This document shows, in pieces, positions 63,911-64,000 of a stretch of DNA of 64,000 nt. The position numbers and the translations under genes are program-made. The first letter of the stretch is position 1. Each line of letters begins with the position of its first letter. The notes under the pieces are model-generated. The model made no database searches, was not told the origin of the DNA, and was given only the letters and a program-made list of their open reading frames with translations. Source of the stretch: Agitococcus lubricus (lineage in GTDB: Bacteria; Pseudomonadota; Gammaproteobacteria; Pseudomonadales; Moraxellaceae); NCBI RefSeq assembly GCF_003051055.1, contig NZ_QAON01000012.1, positions 54,820 through 118,819 of the forward strand, in the 5' to 3' direction.

Positions 63911-64000
63911 TGGTCAAGAGAAACAGGACAGTTATTTAGGCAGCTTGTCTTAAAAAATCACGTTCAAATATTAATGGTGATTTATAACCTAGCGTTGAAT
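63911..64000 (-). mobile_element. IS3-family insertion sequence, left part only
   Basis: The sequence after the helicase break begins TGGTCAAGAGAAACAGGACA, a plausible IS end, and encodes on the minus strand the C-terminus of an IS3-type transposase. The element runs off the window. Its far end and any target duplication are not visible. Confidence 0.75.
63936..64000 (-). CDS. IS3-family transposase OrfB, C-terminal end (partial)
   Basis: Read on the minus strand this gives STLGYKSPLIFERDFLRQAA followed by a stop. The STLGYKSP motif is the C-terminal signature of IS3-family (rve-type) transposases. Only about 21 codons lie in the window, and the coding sequence continues past 64000. It is adjacent to the IS end at 63911, as expected for the 3' end of orfB. 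Confidence 0.8.
   Translation of the reverse strand, partial: STLGYKSPLIFERDFLRQAA

Overview
The window looks like chromosomal DNA of a gammaproteobacterium, most likely a member or close relative of the Moraxellaceae (an Agitococcus/Perlucidibaca/Acinetobacter-like organism). This is an inference. It rests on moderate GC, gene neighbourhoods such as dnaX-ybaB-recR, rnd-ycgL and cvpA-purF-metZ, a small PA1571-type gene, and a lipid/hydrocarbon-flavoured set of oxidoreductases. No 16S rRNA or other decisive taxonomic marker is present.

Layout. 0-12 kb: a solute-binding protein, a GMC oxidoreductase with a Tat-signal partner, a zinc exporter divergent from a fluoride channel, a phosphate-transport pair behind a four-unit Pho-box-like array, and a three-gene minus-strand group (Baeyer-Villiger-type monooxygenase, SDR, PF10118 metal-dependent hydrolase). 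12-18 kb: a complete CusBA/CzcBA-type heavy-metal RND operon. 18-30 kb: a peroxiredoxin, a MacAB-like ABC export operon, assimilatory APS reductase, and a TetR-controlled AcrAB-type pump. 30-44 kb: housekeeping and stress genes (HtpX, AlaA, MsrB, glutathione peroxidase, glutaryl-CoA dehydrogenase), an exported truncated haemoglobin, the 4.5S RNA gene and dnaX-ybaB-recR. 44-57 kb: acyl-CoA dehydrogenase, rnd, ycgL, pyrD, cvpA-purF-metZ and a MoxR-DUF58-transglutaminase operon.

At 57.47-57.66 kb lie tRNA-Val(GAC) and tRNA-Leu(UAG). The tRNA-Leu is the likely insertion point of an AT-rich genomic island that runs off the right edge. The island carries a P4-type integrase, an AlpA-like regulator, a 799-residue protein joining an inovirus-Gp2/YfjJ-type replication domain to a HerA-like ATPase, a small WGR-domain protein, and the first third of an SNF2-type helicase of the kind found in defence loci. 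That helicase is cut by an IS3-family element at the window edge. The fusion protein and its palindrome-rich control regions are the most unusual content here.

Short non-coding mobile elements are also visible. Two full 271-bp copies (3783-4053 and 37720-37990) and one decayed partial copy (44474-44570) belong to one structured family with terminal inverted repeats. A second, unrelated 146-bp element with terminal inverted repeats is flanked by an 11-bp direct repeat and sits directly in front of cysH. No CRISPR array or rRNA was seen.
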